Below are positions 42,412 to 50,592 of a stretch of 64,000 nucleotides of DNA, piece by piece. The stretch's first letter is position 1; the number at the start of each line of letters is the position of its first letter. The notes beneath the pieces were generated by a model. That model saw only the letters and a list, made by a program, of their open reading frames with translations, made no database searches and was not told the origin of the DNA. Source of the DNA: Miltoncostaea oceani (GTDB taxonomy: Bacteria > Actinomycetota > Thermoleophilia > Miltoncostaeales > Miltoncostaeaceae); contig NZ_CP064357.1 in NCBI RefSeq assembly GCF_018141545.1, forward strand, positions 744,001 through 808,000, read 5' to 3'. The translations under genes were made by a program, and so were the position numbers.

Positions 42412-42891
42412 TCAGAACGGGATGTCCTCCTCGTCCGCCGCCCCGCCGATCTGGGGGGAGGCCTCGGCCGGCGCGTCGCGCCGCTCGAGGATCTCGGTGA
42501 CGTTGACGTAGGACTTGCCCTCCTTCTTGCGGGTCTCCACCTTGACCTTGAAGATGCCCGAGCGCAGGGCCTCGTTGAAGAGCGTGGTGTCGACACGACC
42601 GCCGTCGTCCAGGTTGATCCCGGTGATCATCGAGACGTCGCGACGGAAGTAGAAGTTCGCCGGGTCCATCGTGAGCATCAGCGACAGCCAGCGACCGTCG
42701 AACTCGCCGCCGTGGACGGCGAAGGAGTAGCTGGACCAGGGCTTGCCGTTGCGACCCGTGCCGGTGCGCGGCTCGATCTCACCGTCGTCGTTCAGGCGGA
42801 TGCGGACCTCGACCTCGGTGCCGTCGGGGATGTCGGCGTACTGCGACTCGGACTGGGCCTCACTCGCCGGGGGGAAGTTCATGTCCATCAT
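42412..42891 (-). CDS. Divergent single-stranded-DNA-binding protein
   Basis: 159 residues. The body is strand-rich (VEVRIRLNDDGEIE, SSYSFAVHGGEFDGRWLSLML) and ends in an acidic tail terminating DEEDIPF, the SSB-Ct peptide that recruits replication and repair proteins. The body does not match the classical bacterial SSB sequence, so it looks like a diverged OB-fold SSB of the phage/plasmid kind. The start at 42891 has AGGAG about 10 nt upstream. It lies next to iterons and the initiator gene on the opposite strand, so it belongs to the replication module. Confidence 0.72.
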   Translation of the reverse strand: MMDMNFPPASEAQSESQYADIPDGTEVEVRIRLNDDGEIEPRTGTGRNGKPWSSYSFAVHGGEFDGRWLSLMLTMDPANFYFRRDVSMITGINLDDGGRVDTTLFNEALRSGIFKVKVETRKKEGKSYVNVTEILERRDAPAEASPQIGGAADEEDIPF

Positions 42892-42967
42892 TGTCTGGGT
42901 TTCTCCTGTCTCTGGGTTGCGCCGTTGCTCGGCACTGACAAAAGTAGGCGCGGCGTCCAAGGGCGCG

Positions 42968-43011
42968 CTGATTCCTCGCTGACGCCTCACTGACGCCTCA
43001 CTCACCCCACG
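42968..43011. repeat. Tandem 11-bp iterons upstream of the initiator gene
   Basis: CTGACGCCTCA is repeated exactly at 42979-42989 and 42990-43000. A degenerate copy precedes it (CTGATTCCTCG, 42968-42978) and another follows (CTCACCCCACG, 43001-43011). The 11-bp period matches one helical turn. They lie in the intergenic region between the SSB-like and initiator genes. Confidence 0.65.
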
Positions 43012-43065
43012 GGACGAAAGAGATGCCCCTGATCCGAGGCGGACGGTTACCCTCGGGAGGCTCTG

Positions 43066-44265
43066 ATGTCAGAACCGACCGCCAACGCCCCTCGGGGGCG
43101 TCAGCCTCACACCCAGGTGCCGAACCTCCTGGCGGACTTCGTCATCCCTCTCCTGTCGGGCGCAGAGGTCTCGTGCCTGCTCTACATCGTGCGTCGCACC
43201 TACGGGTTCGCCTCGCCCGATGGCGAGCGAAAGACCCGGGACCGGATCTCACTCAGCCAGTTCGAGAACGGCATCCAGACAGGCCCCTACATCCTCGATC
43301 TGGGCACCGGCCTGACGCGGAACTCGGTCCGAGGCGCCTTGAAGAAGCTCGCCGACAAGGGTCTCGTCCGTCTCGACAAGCACTGCTCACGGTGCCTGTG
43401 GGAGCCCGACCAGGAGCGCCCGGACGCACCGGCGCCCGGCAAGGAGTGCCCGCGCTGCCTTCGGACGCTCGATCACAGCTACGGCCTCGTGGACCTGACC
43501 CCGCGAATCCTCGTCGGGTTCCTCAACGCGAACGACCCAGCCGGTAGGAGCTGGCAGTTCGACGCCGACCTGCGGCGGCTCCGCCTCGCCGACGATCAGG
43601 CGCCGGCCGCGCCGGCCGACGCGACGCCGCTCTCGGAGTACATCGAACGTCTCTGGTATCCGGACCTCGCCGAGCAGGTGATCGGCCAGCTGAGCGCGTC
43701 GCGAGGTGGCAGGCGCCCGGCCGACGCCCAGCTGGTCAAGCACGTCTATCAGCCGATCCTCGAGCTCCAGGACCTCTCCGCGCGTCGGCCGGCGGCGCTC
43801 AGGCACGCCCTGACCGAGACCATCAGCAGGTCGATCCCCTCCCAGGCACGCGCCACCGGCGGCAAGACGGCCTCGCGGCGGACCAACTGGGGATGGGCGG
43901 CCTACGCCAAGGCGGTCCTCGCGCGCAGCCTCGCCGACCCCGCCTTCTCCGGGGATAGGGCAGCCGCGCCGGTCGACCCCGCCCAGAAGGCGCGCGATGC
44001 CGAACAGGGAGCTCGGGACCTGCTTGGTCGCGCCCGCGAGCTGAACGCCGCCGGGGAACTCGAGGCTGCGCGCGCGGTCCTTTCGGAGCTGCTCGGCATG
44101 ACCGAGGCCCTCTCCACCCTGCTCGGGGGCGCGGAGCGGGCCGACGCCCACCTGCGCTGTGCCTTCAAGAAGGGTGTCCGCGACCTCGCGAGCGCGCCGC
44201 GCGCCGCGGCGCTCGCTGACTACTACCCCGAGTGGCAGTGGCCGGATGCTCTGCCACTGACGTGA
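43066..44265 (+). CDS. Phage replication-O-like initiator protein
   Basis: 399 residues; GGGAGG precedes the ATG. The N-terminus (about 15-110) matches the replication-O winged-helix pattern: HTQVPNLLADFVIPLLSGAE, LLYIVRRTYGF, DRISLSQFENG, then TGLTRNSVRGALKKLADKGL. A zinc-ribbon-like insert with CSRC and CPRC follows (about residues 106-130). The C-terminal 250 residues are helical. In lambda-like systems O binds origin iterons and recruits the helicase through its loader. The next two genes encode a loader and a helicase, which supports the role. It is likely the replicon initiator. Confidence 0.78.
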   Translation: MSEPTANAPRGRQPHTQVPNLLADFVIPLLSGAEVSCLLYIVRRTYGFASPDGERKTRDRISLSQFENGIQTGPYILDLGTGLTRNSVRGALKKLADKGLVRLDKHCSRCLWEPDQERPDAPAPGKECPRCLRTLDHSYGLVDLTPRILVGFLNANDPAGRSWQFDADLRRLRLADDQAPAAPADATPLSEYIERLWYPDLAEQVIGQLSASRGGRRPADAQLVKHVYQPILELQDLSARRPAALRHALTETISRSIPSQARATGGKTASRRTNWGWAAYAKAVLARSLADPAFSGDRAAAPVDPAQKARDAEQGARDLLGRARELNAAGELEAARAVLSELLGMTEALSTLLGGAERADAHLRCAFKKGVRDLASAPRAAALADYYPEWQWPDALPLT

Positions 44266-44326
44266 TCGAGAGAGGGCGAGACTTCGCTCTCGGCGCATGT
44301 GCTCACCGCTACGGTCGAGACCGTTC

Positions 44327-45175
44327 ATGAGCCCGCCCGAGACTGACAGCCCTGACATCGACGAGCCGGTTCGCGAAGGTGGACTCGACTCACAGGCGAT
44401 GGCACGCCCCGGCTGCCCGGCCTGCAAGGGCAAGGGCACCGTGGAGCGGCCGCGCGAGGACGGAAGCATCGACTATCGCGTCTGCCTGTGCGTCCTCCAC
44501 ACCCAGCGCCGCGCCACGGCCCGCCTGATGATCGCGCGCCGCTTCGACCCGCTGATGCGACGGATGACCTTCGCCGCCTATGACCCCGGCTCAGCGCCGG
44601 AGAACCTGATGGCGCTGCGCGTCGCCCGGAACTTCTGCGACTCCTGGGTGCAGGCCCGCAGGGAGGGCTGGGTCCTCGGGCTCTGGGGGACCCCCGGGTG
44701 TGGCAAGACCCACCTCGCCACGGCGATGGCGCTCGAGCTCACCCGCCGCTTCCTCGCCAAGAGCCTCGTCGTGACCGTGCCGAACCTGCTGCGCGATCAG
44801 CGGCGCACCTTCGGAGCCTCGGAGCGGTCGGATGTCGCCAGCCCGATCGAGCGTGCGATCAACGCCGACTTCCTCGTACTCGACGACCTCGGCGCGGAGT
44901 ACCTGCGGAGCCGAGAGGGTGCCCGGAGTGAGGTCGACTGGGTCAGCGAGCAGCTGTACCTGCTCCTGGACGAGCGTCTCCGCCATGACCGCCCGACCGT
45001 CTTCACGACCAACTACTCACCGACCGATCTCCAGCGCGTCCTCCAGGAGCGGGTGTCCTCGCGCCTCGAGCGCGCTGAGGTCATGCCGGCCCTCGAGATG
45101 ACCAAGGTCTCGGCGCGCGTGCGGACGAACGCCGGCGCCCAGAACCTCCTGACCAAGGACCGTCCCAGCTCATGA
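44327..45175 (+). CDS. DnaC/IstB-type AAA+ helicase loader
   Basis: 282 residues from the ATG at 44327; a GTG at 44297 is an alternative. A cysteine cluster (C30-x2-C33 and C53-x-C55) precedes the AAA+ domain. Walker A GTPGCGKTH is at about 121-129, Walker B DFLVLDDLGAE follows near 180, sensor FTTNYSP near 226 and the arginine SSRLERAE near 243. DnaC-family proteins open the replicative helicase ring and load it at the origin. The gene sits between the initiator and the primase-helicase, and its stop overlaps the latter's ATG. The zinc-like N-terminus probably contacts the helicase or initiator. Confidence 0.88.
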   Translation: MSPPETDSPDIDEPVREGGLDSQAMARPGCPACKGKGTVERPREDGSIDYRVCLCVLHTQRRATARLMIARRFDPLMRRMTFAAYDPGSAPENLMALRVARNFCDSWVQARREGWVLGLWGTPGCGKTHLATAMALELTRRFLAKSLVVTVPNLLRDQRRTFGASERSDVASPIERAINADFLVLDDLGAEYLRSREGARSEVDWVSEQLYLLLDERLRHDRPTVFTTNYSPTDLQRVLQERVSSRLERAEVMPALEMTKVSARVRTNAGAQNLLTKDRPSS

Positions 45176-47868
45176 GCGAGACGACGACCAGCGTCTTCGA
45201 CGAGATCAAGAACCGCGTCGACCTCGCCGACTACCTGAGCAACCACGCCGGCGTCGAGCTGGTCAGCGGCGGCCCCGGCACCCTCGAGGCCCTCTGCCCC
45301 TTCCACGCCGAGGACACCCCGAGCTTCAAGGTGACGGACGCCCGCTCTGGTGAGCCCTGGAAGACGTGGCGCTGCTACGGATCTTGCTCGACCGGTGGGA
45401 CGGTCATCGACGCGGTCATGCAGCGCGAGGGCTTCGAAACCGCTTTCGAGGCGATCGAGCTGCTCAACGAGCTCTACGGACTCGGCCTCGAGAACAACAC
45501 CAAGCGGTTCGAGAAGTTCAAGCGGACCGTCGCCGAGGCGACCACCCAGATCGAGAAGGCCGACGCGGAGATGCGCTCGGGCTCCGAGCGCGCGACCCGC
45601 GCCCGCAGCTTCCTCCACGCCCGCGGCTACACCGATGAGACGATCGAGCACTTCGGCCTCGCCGTCCACACCGCCTTCTCCTCCGCGGGGCGTCTAGCGA
45701 TCCCGATCTTCGACCGCGCCAACCACCCGATCTCGATGAGCCACCGGGCTCTGTTCGACCGCTACCCGTGCGCGAGCTGTGGCGTCGAGGTCGCGGCCAA
45801 GGACATCGCGGGCCGCCGCCACAAGTCCGAGGCGGCGCGCAAGAAGGGTCTGGAGGAGATCGACTGGCAGACATGCCCGCACTGTGAGGCCCCCAAGGAC
45901 GAGGCCCGGATCGCTTGGCTGGTGCGCCAGCACCCCAAGTACATGAACGAGGCGGATTACGAGAAGTCGAAGCTGCTCTACAACGAGCCGTCCTCCCGGC
46001 GCGCCCTGCGCAAGGACGAGGATGTCATCGGCTACTTCATCATGGAGGGATACGCAGATGTCTGGGCCTGTCATCAGGCCGGGCAGCGCGCTTGCTCCTC
46101 CTACAACGGCGCGAGCATCTCCTCCTGGCAGGCGGCTGAGGCCGCGAAGCTCTGCGGGGCCTCGGACCCGGACCGGCCGCTGATCCTGATCCCGGACTTC
46201 GACCAGACCGGAATCCCGAAGGTGCGAACGAACATCGAGGAGATCCGCCGGGCGGACCCGAACGTCGAGATCCAGGTGGTCGCGAACCTGAGCACCTCAG
46301 GGGACTCCGACTCCTACAAGGACCTCGGCGAGCTCCTGTCGCGTCGCGGTGCAGATGCGGTCGCCCAGGTCCTCGAGGAGAACCGGATCTCCGCCGACGA
46401 GTGGCTTCTGCGCGAGGTCCTCGACGCCCGCAACCCCAAGACCGGCAAGCCGTTCCACTCGAAGACCCGCCAGATGGAGCTCTGCTCCCAGATTCTCTCC
46501 GGCGTCCACCACCGCGTGGCGATCGATCATCTCGTGCCGGTGCTTGCCGGGCAGTGGGGTATCCAGGAGCCCCAGGCGCGCGACTTCGTCTACGCGAACA
46601 TCACCGGGCGCGAGTCCCTGCCGGCCGAGCACCTGATGAAGGACGTCCACCAGGCCCAGGCCGAGGCCATCGCCTACCTGCGCGACGACTTCGTCATCCC
46701 ACACGGCTTCGAGAGCCTCGACCGCTGCTTCCCCGGCGGCGGAGCGCGCATCGCCCAGCTGTCGCTCTGGCTGGGCAAGTCCGGCGTGGGCAAGACCGCC
46801 CTGATGCTCCAGGTCCTCGCCAACATGGCGCGCCGGGGGGTGCGGTGCATCTTCTTCTCACTCGAGCAGCCGGCGGCCCAGCTGTTCATGCGGATGACCT
46901 GCCAGGTGCTGGCGATCCCCATGGACGAGGCGATCGAGCTGATCAAGAACGAGGACCCGCGGCTGGCCGAGGTGCGCGAGACCTTCGAGCGCCTCGTGAT
47001 CATCGACAACGTCCCCGGTGAGGGTCAGACCGAGATGGTCGACATGAGCGCCGGGCGGATCCACAAGATCATCCACGACGTCAACCTGACGCGCTTCCCC
47101 GAGCCTGCTCAGGTCGTCGCCGTCGACCACCTGGGCATCCTGAAGGTCGGCTCTGACGCCCCGCGCAACGTCCAGAACGACGAGCTCCAGGCGGCCGGCT
47201 ACATCATGCAGGAGCTCTTCAGCGTCTGTAAGGCGACCAAGACCTACTTCATGGTCCTCCAGCAGCTGCCGAAGGACGTCAAGCAGGGTGAGCCGATCAT
47301 GTCCGGTGACATGGGTCGCGGTGGCGCCAAGCAGCAGGACTTCGCCGACTACGTCATGGGCATCTGGCGCCCTGAGCAGCGTGCCGACCTCGATGACGAG
47401 GAGCGGATCGCGCTCGAGGGGCAGTACAAGCTCTACCCGGCGAAGAACCGCCACGGCGCCCAGCAGCTCTGCCACCTGTACTTCGATCGCAAGAACCTCC
47501 GGATCATGGAGGCGCTCGACATGATGCCCTCACACTCGGCCGTCGGGTCACTCGATTCTGCCGACGGCGCTCCGGTGCGCATCGGCTCCGGCGATGGTGA
47601 GGACGACTTCCTCGCCATCGAGCAGGCGCAGCTGGAGCGCGCACAGAACCCACCATCCGATGATCCGCCCCCGGAACGTGCACAGAGCGCACCGGCCGCC
47701 GCGGCCTCCCCCCAGATCGACCTGCGTGTCTCGCCGCCGCCGCCGCTGCCGGTCGCCGACCCGAACCAGAGCGACCCTCACGTGCCACTCGACAGTGACG
47801 CGATCCTCGGGTTGCTCGGAGTCGCTGACGACTCGGAGCACGCGCTCGAGGAGGAGTTCTTCGAGTGA
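45172..47868 (+). CDS. Fused primase-helicase (CHC2, Toprim, DnaB-type)
   Basis: 898 residues. CHC2 zinc finger (C42, H45, C68, C72), then an extra zinc-ribbon insert C200-x2-C203 and C235-x2-C238, a Toprim core (EGYAD at 292-296 and DFDQTG near 342), and a RecA-type DnaB helicase with Walker A GKSGVGKT (535-542), Walker B VDHLGIL near 650 and QQLPKDVKQG. The last 120 residues are low-complexity and proline-rich. It makes RNA primers and unwinds DNA in one polypeptide, like phage T7 gp4. The preceding gene is its loader, coupled by ATGA. The additional zinc ribbon is not typical of the family. Confidence 0.92.
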   Translation: MSETTTSVFDEIKNRVDLADYLSNHAGVELVSGGPGTLEALCPFHAEDTPSFKVTDARSGEPWKTWRCYGSCSTGGTVIDAVMQREGFETAFEAIELLNELYGLGLENNTKRFEKFKRTVAEATTQIEKADAEMRSGSERATRARSFLHARGYTDETIEHFGLAVHTAFSSAGRLAIPIFDRANHPISMSHRALFDRYPCASCGVEVAAKDIAGRRHKSEAARKKGLEEIDWQTCPHCEAPKDEARIAWLVRQHPKYMNEADYEKSKLLYNEPSSRRALRKDEDVIGYFIMEGYADVWACHQAGQRACSSYNGASISSWQAAEAAKLCGASDPDRPLILIPDFDQTGIPKVRTNIEEIRRADPNVEIQVVANLSTSGDSDSYKDLGELLSRRGADAVAQVLEENRISADEWLLREVLDARNPKTGKPFHSKTRQMELCSQILSGVHHRVAIDHLVPVLAGQWGIQEPQARDFVYANITGRESLPAEHLMKDVHQAQAEAIAYLRDDFVIPHGFESLDRCFPGGGARIAQLSLWLGKSGVGKTALMLQVLANMARRGVRCIFFSLEQPAAQLFMRMTCQVLAIPMDEAIELIKNEDPRLAEVRETFERLVIIDNVPGEGQTEMVDMSAGRIHKIIHDVNLTRFPEPAQVVAVDHLGILKVGSDAPRNVQNDELQAAGYIMQELFSVCKATKTYFMVLQQLPKDVKQGEPIMSGDMGRGGAKQQDFADYVMGIWRPEQRADLDDEERIALEGQYKLYPAKNRHGAQQLCHLYFDRKNLRIMEALDMMPSHSAVGSLDSADGAPVRIGSGDGEDDFLAIEQAQLERAQNPPSDDPPPERAQSAPAAAASPQIDLRVSPPPPLPVADPNQSDPHVPLDSDAILGLLGVADDSEHALEEEFFE

Positions 47869-47931
47869 GCGCCGATCGTCTCGCTTCCCGCTCGGGAAGA
47901 GAGATCCAGGCCCGTGTAACAGGTCGTCCTT

Positions 47932-48738
47932 ATGCTCACGAGCGCGATGTCACTGCTGCGACGGCTCGTCCGCCTCAATAACAAGCTCGGCTTCGGCAAC
48001 GCGCCCCCTGCCGTCAAGACGGCAGCACTCGCGGTCCAGGTCGGCGGGGCCCTGATCGTCGCCCTGGTTCTCGCCTACTACCTGGTGCGGGTGCTCCTGT
48101 CCCTGGCCGTTCCCGGCGATGCCCAGGCGATCCTCGAGAGCTCCCAGTCCCCATCCTCCTACGTCGCCGAGGTCGAGATGGTCCGCACGAGCGAGGTCCG
48201 GGGTGAGCCGGTCGAGGGACAGTCCCTGAAGGTGATCGCCATCGACACGAAGGCCGGCGCCTTCCAGGCGCGGATGACCCGGGTGTTCCCGGGGTCCAAC
48301 GTGGTCCTGTTGGGGGGCGATGCCGCCGGCGCCCGGGTCAAGCGCGGCGACGCCCCCGTGGAGTCCCTCCCGGCGATCGCGCTCGAGACGCTCACACCTC
48401 CCTCGGCGCCTGAGATCGCCGGTCTCTCACCTCAGGTGATCAGCGACGCATTCACCGTCCGGCAGGTCCGGGCCTGGCAGATCTCGTTCGTCCCAACCCC
48501 GCAGGTCATCTCGCGTCTCTTCGCCGCGGAGGCGATCGGGCTCGACGGACCTGAGATCACCGCGATCCGTGAGGGCCGCTTCGTGACCGACCAGGCCTAC
48601 GCGGTCGTCACCCGCCGTGATCGGGCGCTGGTCCTGATCGACATCAGCCTCAGGATCGAGGGCGGCGCCGGCTATCGCCTGCTGGTCAAGTTCCGCGACT
48701 TCGATCGCCTTGACCTGAGCGGGGAACCCGTCCAGTGA
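47932..48738 (+). CDS. Membrane-anchored hypothetical protein
   Basis: 268 residues. One N-terminal span (about 36-60, VGGALIVALVLAYYLVRVLL) then a strand-rich extracytoplasmic or cytoplasmic domain of about 200 residues. An ATG at 47947 is an alternative start. The stop overlaps the GTG of the next gene (GTGA), so the two are coupled. No family recognised. Confidence 0.6.
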   Translation: MLTSAMSLLRRLVRLNNKLGFGNAPPAVKTAALAVQVGGALIVALVLAYYLVRVLLSLAVPGDAQAILESSQSPSSYVAEVEMVRTSEVRGEPVEGQSLKVIAIDTKAGAFQARMTRVFPGSNVVLLGGDAAGARVKRGDAPVESLPAIALETLTPPSAPEIAGLSPQVISDAFTVRQVRAWQISFVPTPQVISRLFAAEAIGLDGPEITAIREGRFVTDQAYAVVTRRDRALVLIDISLRIEGGAGYRLLVKFRDFDRLDLSGEPVQ

Positions 48739-49568
48739 CGCAGGCCTCGGGGGTGGCTGATCCGGCGCGGGAGGCCAAGAGCGAGGCGGTGCTCGCTGCA
48801 GTGCGAGCGATCGCTCGAGAATCGAGGACCCCTCGGGTCTCGGTTCAGGAGTATCTGCGGTACCGACGCGAGAACGACAGCTCCCTCCCCGCGGTCAACT
48901 CTGTCTACTCCCTCTTTCCGGGAGGCTGGAGCGAGGTGCTCGAGCGTGCCGGCCTCGGCGCCGAGAGCGACGAGGGGTCACGCCGGACCTCGGAGGCCTC
49001 GCTGCTCGAGGCCCTTCGCACCGTCGCGAGCGCCCTCTCGACCGAGGTCCTGAGCTCTCACGCCTATGACGAGTACCGCGCCCGGTGTGGCTTGTCCCTC
49101 CCGAGCTCCTCCGTGATCCGCAAGTGGCTCGACTCCTGGGAGCAGGCCGTCATCAAGGCCGGGCTGCAGGCTCCTCGCCGGTCGGGTGTCCGGCGGCCGA
49201 GCGCGGCCTTGGTGATCGAGTCCGTCCGTGCCGCGATCCGCGCGCACGGCAGCGCCATCACACCCGCCCAATACGAGGACTGGTGCCTCGAATGCACCGC
49301 GAACGGCGAGGATCCGCCTCGTCTCAGCAGCGTCCTCCAGGTGTTCCCGAGCTTCGAGATCGCCGTCCGATCCGCCGACATCGAGCGCAGCGACGATCTC
49401 CACCCCCATTCGCTCTGGACGGCCGACGAGGCCCGTCGGATCAGCCGTCTCTCCGAGATGATCGTCGGCGCCCCCCTCACCGAGGAGTCCTACGAACTGC
49501 TCCGGGCCCGGGCGACACGGCCGATGCCCACCTGGCGGACCATGCGCCAGCTGCTCGACACCCCCTGA
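48735..49568 (+). CDS. Protein of homing-endonuclease-associated repeats
   Basis: 277 residues from GTG, overlapping the previous stop. Three repeats of about 60 residues (starting near residues 22, 92 and 160) follow the HEAR pattern: RTP-like turn, YxxYR, a PSSSVIRK helix, then W-x2-A-x3-AGL. HEAR units are HTH-like and bind DNA, usually attached to a nuclease. Here no nuclease domain is present, so it is probably a DNA-binding protein. A degenerate fourth unit may lie at the end. Confidence 0.68.
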   Translation: MTQASGVADPAREAKSEAVLAAVRAIARESRTPRVSVQEYLRYRRENDSSLPAVNSVYSLFPGGWSEVLERAGLGAESDEGSRRTSEASLLEALRTVASALSTEVLSSHAYDEYRARCGLSLPSSSVIRKWLDSWEQAVIKAGLQAPRRSGVRRPSAALVIESVRAAIRAHGSAITPAQYEDWCLECTANGEDPPRLSSVLQVFPSFEIAVRSADIERSDDLHPHSLWTADEARRISRLSEMIVGAPLTEESYELLRARATRPMPTWRTMRQLLDTP

Positions 49569-49581
49569 GCGCGAGGCGGCC

Positions 49582-50583
49582 TCAGGCGGGGGTCTCGACG
49601 CTGACGCGCCCTGGACCGATGCGTACCGTGTGACCATCCGCGTCGAGGATGAGCTCGCCCTCTCTCATCACCGCGGGCACGCCCTGAGCGACCAGCTGGG
49701 CGCAGAGCAGGGACAGGGTCTCGAGCTCATCAGCGGCCGCGGTCATCGAGACCGCCTCCTCGCCGGCGAGCCTGGCGAGCTGACGCGCGGCCTGAGCCTC
49801 GAATCCGCGATAGAGGGAGAAGTACTCCTCGCAGCGGCGCATCAGCTCACCCGCCTGCGCACGACCCTGCTCGGCGACCACCCGCTCACCGAGAGCGCGG
49901 CCGCGCTCGCCGGCGGCATCGGCCACCGCGGCGAGGCTCGTCGTCGCCCGCTGCGCGCGCCGGTGGGCCGCCCAGACCGCCTCCGCCCGCTCGGCGAGGC
50001 GGTGGAGGTCGAGGGTGATGCCGCGGCTGGAGGCCGCCATCGTCTGCTCGGCGAAGCGCGCGGCTTCCTCGAGCTCGGCTCTGGACTCCTCGAGCTGGGA
50101 GAGGGCCGCGTCGACGTCGGGGAGGGCGGGGGCGATCTGCTGGACCCGCCCTCCGGCCGCCCGGGCCCGGCCGGCGAAGATCTTCGCATCCTCGATGCTG
50201 AGGGAGAACCGCACTCCGGCGAGGATCGGCTCCTCCAGGGTCTTGCCCTCGTGATCGCAGACGGTCAGGCCGTCGAGGAAGGTCGTCGCCTCGAGCTCCT
50301 CGAGGGCGCGCACTCCTCGCAGGAAGACCAGCCTGCGCCCCTCGATGGCGCCCGCCCACCCCGACCAGACCAGGCCGCCGCTCGCGCCCTGGAGCTCCTG
50401 CCGTCCCGCCGGCCGCCAGCCGGTCTCGCCGGGGGTGCGCTGGTCGACGTGGTTCTCGACGACCGCGCTGACATGAGCGGACAGGCGTGAGCGCACCCGC
50501 AGCGTGGCCTCCGGGCTCTCCTCGACCTGCCACCCCGAACCCGGGACCCAGAAGTGGATCGCCTGTTGGCGCCTGATCTCCAC
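49582..50583 (-). CDS. Coiled-coil hypothetical protein downstream of pilB
   Basis: 333 residues. N-terminal 140 residues are strand-rich (MEIRRQQAIHFWVPGSGWQ), then a long Ala/Glu/Arg coiled coil (about 145-290), and a small strand-rich end (GELILDADGHTVRIG). It starts 9 nt past the PilB stop on the same strand, so both are one operon, and it may be a pilus accessory protein. No family recognised. Confidence 0.6.
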   Translation of the reverse strand: MEIRRQQAIHFWVPGSGWQVEESPEATLRVRSRLSAHVSAVVENHVDQRTPGETGWRPAGRQELQGASGGLVWSGWAGAIEGRRLVFLRGVRALEELEATTFLDGLTVCDHEGKTLEEPILAGVRFSLSIEDAKIFAGRARAAGGRVQQIAPALPDVDAALSQLEESRAELEEAARFAEQTMAASSRGITLDLHRLAERAEAVWAAHRRAQRATTSLAAVADAAGERGRALGERVVAEQGRAQAGELMRRCEEYFSLYRGFEAQAARQLARLAGEEAVSMTAAADELETLSLLCAQLVAQGVPAVMREGELILDADGHTVRIGPGRVSVETPA

Positions 50584-50592
50584 AGTGGCCGC

